Part shown: in pieces, positions 62,581 through 64,000 of the stretch | How the letters are laid out: each line of letters opens with the position of its first letter | How positions within the stretch are numbered: the stretch's first letter is position 1 | Assembly (NCBI RefSeq): GCF_002407245.1 | Contig: NZ_CP010685.1 | Span: 1 to 64,000 of the forward strand | Length of the DNA: 64,000 nucleotides | DNA from: Phaeobacter piscinae | Lineage (GTDB): Bacteria; Pseudomonadota; Alphaproteobacteria; Rhodobacterales; Rhodobacteraceae | Direction: 5' to 3' | Made by a program: the position numbers and the translations under genes | Notes under the pieces: model-generated | Databases searched by the model: none | Seen by the model: the letters and a program-made list of their open reading frames with translations, nothing else | Told to the model about the DNA's origin: nothing

Positions 62581-64000
62581 ATGGGTAGACCAGACGAAGG
62601 TTCCGACTGGGAAGTCTGTAATCCTGAATGCGAAATCGAATTCAGCGATGACAAGTTCAATCCCAATTACAACGATGGCACCACGGAACGTGGCGGTCGC
62701 GATGGCAATGTCATCAATCTGAACGACCATGATGCCGGCGACAACGCTGCCGCTGGCGGCGGCAATGATGCGGTCTATGGCAACGCGCGCAACAACCGGC
62801 TCGAGGGTCAGTCCGGGCAGGACTATATCGAAGGCCGCGGTGGCAATGACGCCATCAGCGGCGATGGCGGCAATGACACCCTTTATGGTGGCAATGGCAC
62901 CAATGCGACCCGCGACGGCAATGACTGGATCGATGGCGGCGATGGCTGCGATTACATTGACGGTGAAAACGGCAATGACTCGCTGCTCGGTGGCAAGGAT
63001 CAGGACACGGTCTTTGGCGGCAATGGCGACGACCAGATCTTTGGTGACGATGCTGACGGCGACGAGACCAACGGCGACGCCGGCGATTACCTTTATGGCG
63101 ATCTGGGCGACGACTGCATGGACGGCGAAGGTGGCGATGACTGGATGTGGGGTGACCGCGGACAGTCCGGCGAGACCCGCTTTGACGGCGACGACACCAT
63201 GTATGGCCGTGGCGGCAATGACCGGATGAACGGTCAGGGCGGTGATGACCGTATGGCCGGTGGTCTTGGTGACGACCTGGTGATTGGTGGCTCCGGCGAT
63301 GACGAGATGTTCGGTGACGAACGTCAGGCGCAGGGCGACGATCTCGACTTTGGTGCTGACAGCGGTCCGGTTGGCAAAGGCCCCAATGAAGATGGCCATG
63401 ACTGCATGCTGGGTGGCTCTGGCCATGACACCATGGATGGTCAGGGTGGCCGTGACACCATGTTCGGCGAGACCGGCGACGATCTGATGCAGGGCGGCCG
63501 TGGCCGTGACCTGATGGATGGTGGCGAAGGCCGTGACGACGTCAACGGGGATGCTGGCAAGGACACGATCCGCGGCGGCAGCAACAATGATGTGCTCGAA
63601 GGCGGGGCCCAGGGGGACCTGATCTTTGGTGACCATGCCCGGGTCGACGGCTATGACATTGACTGGAGTTGCTGCGACGACGACGACGACCAAACAGCCG
63701 TTGAAGCCCTCCACACCAGCAATGAAAACGATCTGCGCGGCGTTGATTGCCCGGACTGCTACACGCCTTACGACTATGGCGAATCCGGCAATGACCGCAT
63801 TCGCGGTGGCTCTGGCCATGACACCATGTACGGCGAAGCCGGCAATGATGTCATCATCGGTGGCCGTGGCTTCGACCTCGGCTTTGGCGGCACCGGTCGG
63901 GACCGTCTTTATGGCAACCAGGGCAATGACACGCTCTATGGCAACGAAGGCGATGACTGCGTCCACGGCAATGTTGGCGACGATGTGCTGTTCGGCAACT
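62581..64000 (+). CDS. RTX Ca2+-binding protein, cysteine-containing, cut by window end
   Basis: An open frame of 473 codons continues past the window with no stop. AGGAGG (62566-62571) lies 9 bp before ATG 62581; ATG 62572 is in frame but too close to it. The protein is almost wholly RTX repeats (for example GGNDTLYGGNG, GGSGHDTMDGQ) from about residue 60 on. It contains ten cysteines, including CNPEC at residues 13-17, an adjacent pair in SCCDDDDD and DCPDC. The three other RTX proteins here have none. The number of repeats and the acidity suggest a surface or matrix protein. The secretion signal is beyond the window. Confidence 0.88.
   Translation, partial: MGRPDEGSDWEVCNPECEIEFSDDKFNPNYNDGTTERGGRDGNVINLNDHDAGDNAAAGGGNDAVYGNARNNRLEGQSGQDYIEGRGGNDAISGDGGNDTLYGGNGTNATRDGNDWIDGGDGCDYIDGENGNDSLLGGKDQDTVFGGNGDDQIFGDDADGDETNGDAGDYLYGDLGDDCMDGEGGDDWMWGDRGQSGETRFDGDDTMYGRGGNDRMNGQGGDDRMAGGLGDDLVIGGSGDDEMFGDERQAQGDDLDFGADSGPVGKGPNEDGHDCMLGGSGHDTMDGQGGRDTMFGETGDDLMQGGRGRDLMDGGEGRDDVNGDAGKDTIRGGSNNDVLEGGAQGDLIFGDHARVDGYDIDWSCCDDDDDQTAVEALHTSNENDLRGVDCPDCYTPYDYGESGNDRIRGGSGHDTMYGEAGNDVIIGGRGFDLGFGGTGRDRLYGNQGNDTLYGNEGDDCVHGNVGDDVLFGN

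Noticed and set aside
62560..63966. Long open frame on the minus strand (468 codons, Val/Ala/Ile-rich)
   Set aside because: It is antisense to the RTX repeats of the real plus-strand gene; periodic GGC-GAT-type codons give open reading in the reverse frame. No ribosome site or family motif.

Overview
The window looks like most of a circular plasmid of a marine alphaproteobacterium of the Rhodobacteraceae (Roseobacter group). It opens exactly at the stop codon of a RepA-type (Pfam Replication initiator protein A) gene. That gene faces away from parA-parB across a 490-bp origin region with a DnaA box and three 22-bp iterons. From memory, RepA-I replicons of about 65 kb in Phaeobacter and relatives carry surface-polysaccharide and dTDP-rhamnose genes and are needed for biofilm formation; the content here fits that class. 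The genus cannot be fixed from sequence alone.

Layout: (a) 1-4.2 kb replication and partitioning. (b) 4.2-17.7 kb polysaccharide block 1: UDP-glucose dehydrogenase, UDP-glucuronate 4-epimerase, two GlfT2-like GT2 enzymes, UDP-galactopyranose mutase, a GT4, two sulfotransferase-like proteins, and the permease, co-polymerase and ATPase of an ABC polysaccharide exporter. (c) 17.7-24.7 kb RTX block 1: an RTX protein gene split by an in-frame TGA, a third sulfotransferase and a type I secretion ABC/HlyD pair. (d) 24.8-28.5 kb GDP-mannose and GDP-fucose supply. (e) 28.5-33.8 kb a phage-tail-like DUF2793/Peptidase_G2 protein, a large RTX protein and a serralysin-like protease. (f) 34-37.5 kb the rmlCBDA dTDP-L-rhamnose operon. 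(g) 37.5-47.6 kb block 2: acetyltransferase, outer-membrane OPX lipoprotein, a probable UDP-QuiNAc priming set (4-ketoreductase, phosphoglycosyl transferase, 4,6-dehydratase) and a YjbH/YjbF/YjbE-like set. (h) 47.7-54.5 kb a polar amino-acid ABC transporter and a one-module NRPS (C-A-T-TE). (i) 54.9-58.5 kb a two-domain pyruvyltransferase-like protein and a GT4. (j) 58.5-64 kb a frameshifted VpsT/CsgD-sized LuxR regulator, an intact LuxR regulator coupled to a membrane protein, and a cysteine-containing RTX protein that runs off the window.

Together the genes can supply UDP-GlcA, UDP-GalA, UDP-Galf, GDP-Man, GDP-Fuc, dTDP-Rha and probably UDP-QuiNAc. They can assemble these on undecaprenyl phosphate, modify the glycan (sulfo, acetyl and pyruvyl groups are all plausible) and export it through an ABC/PCP/OPX route. 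In parallel, a type I system can secrete Ca2+-binding RTX proteins. The whole looks like a dedicated attachment and matrix plasmid.

Points most worth a second look: a perfect 15+15 bp palindrome carrying TGTTTC/GAAACA parS half-sites with a 6-bp centre; a 10-cysteine RTX protein; the lone NRPS module; a pyruvyltransferase fused to a hydrolase-like domain; the tail-like Peptidase_G2 protein; and two genes broken by single lesions (RTX stop, LuxR frameshift).
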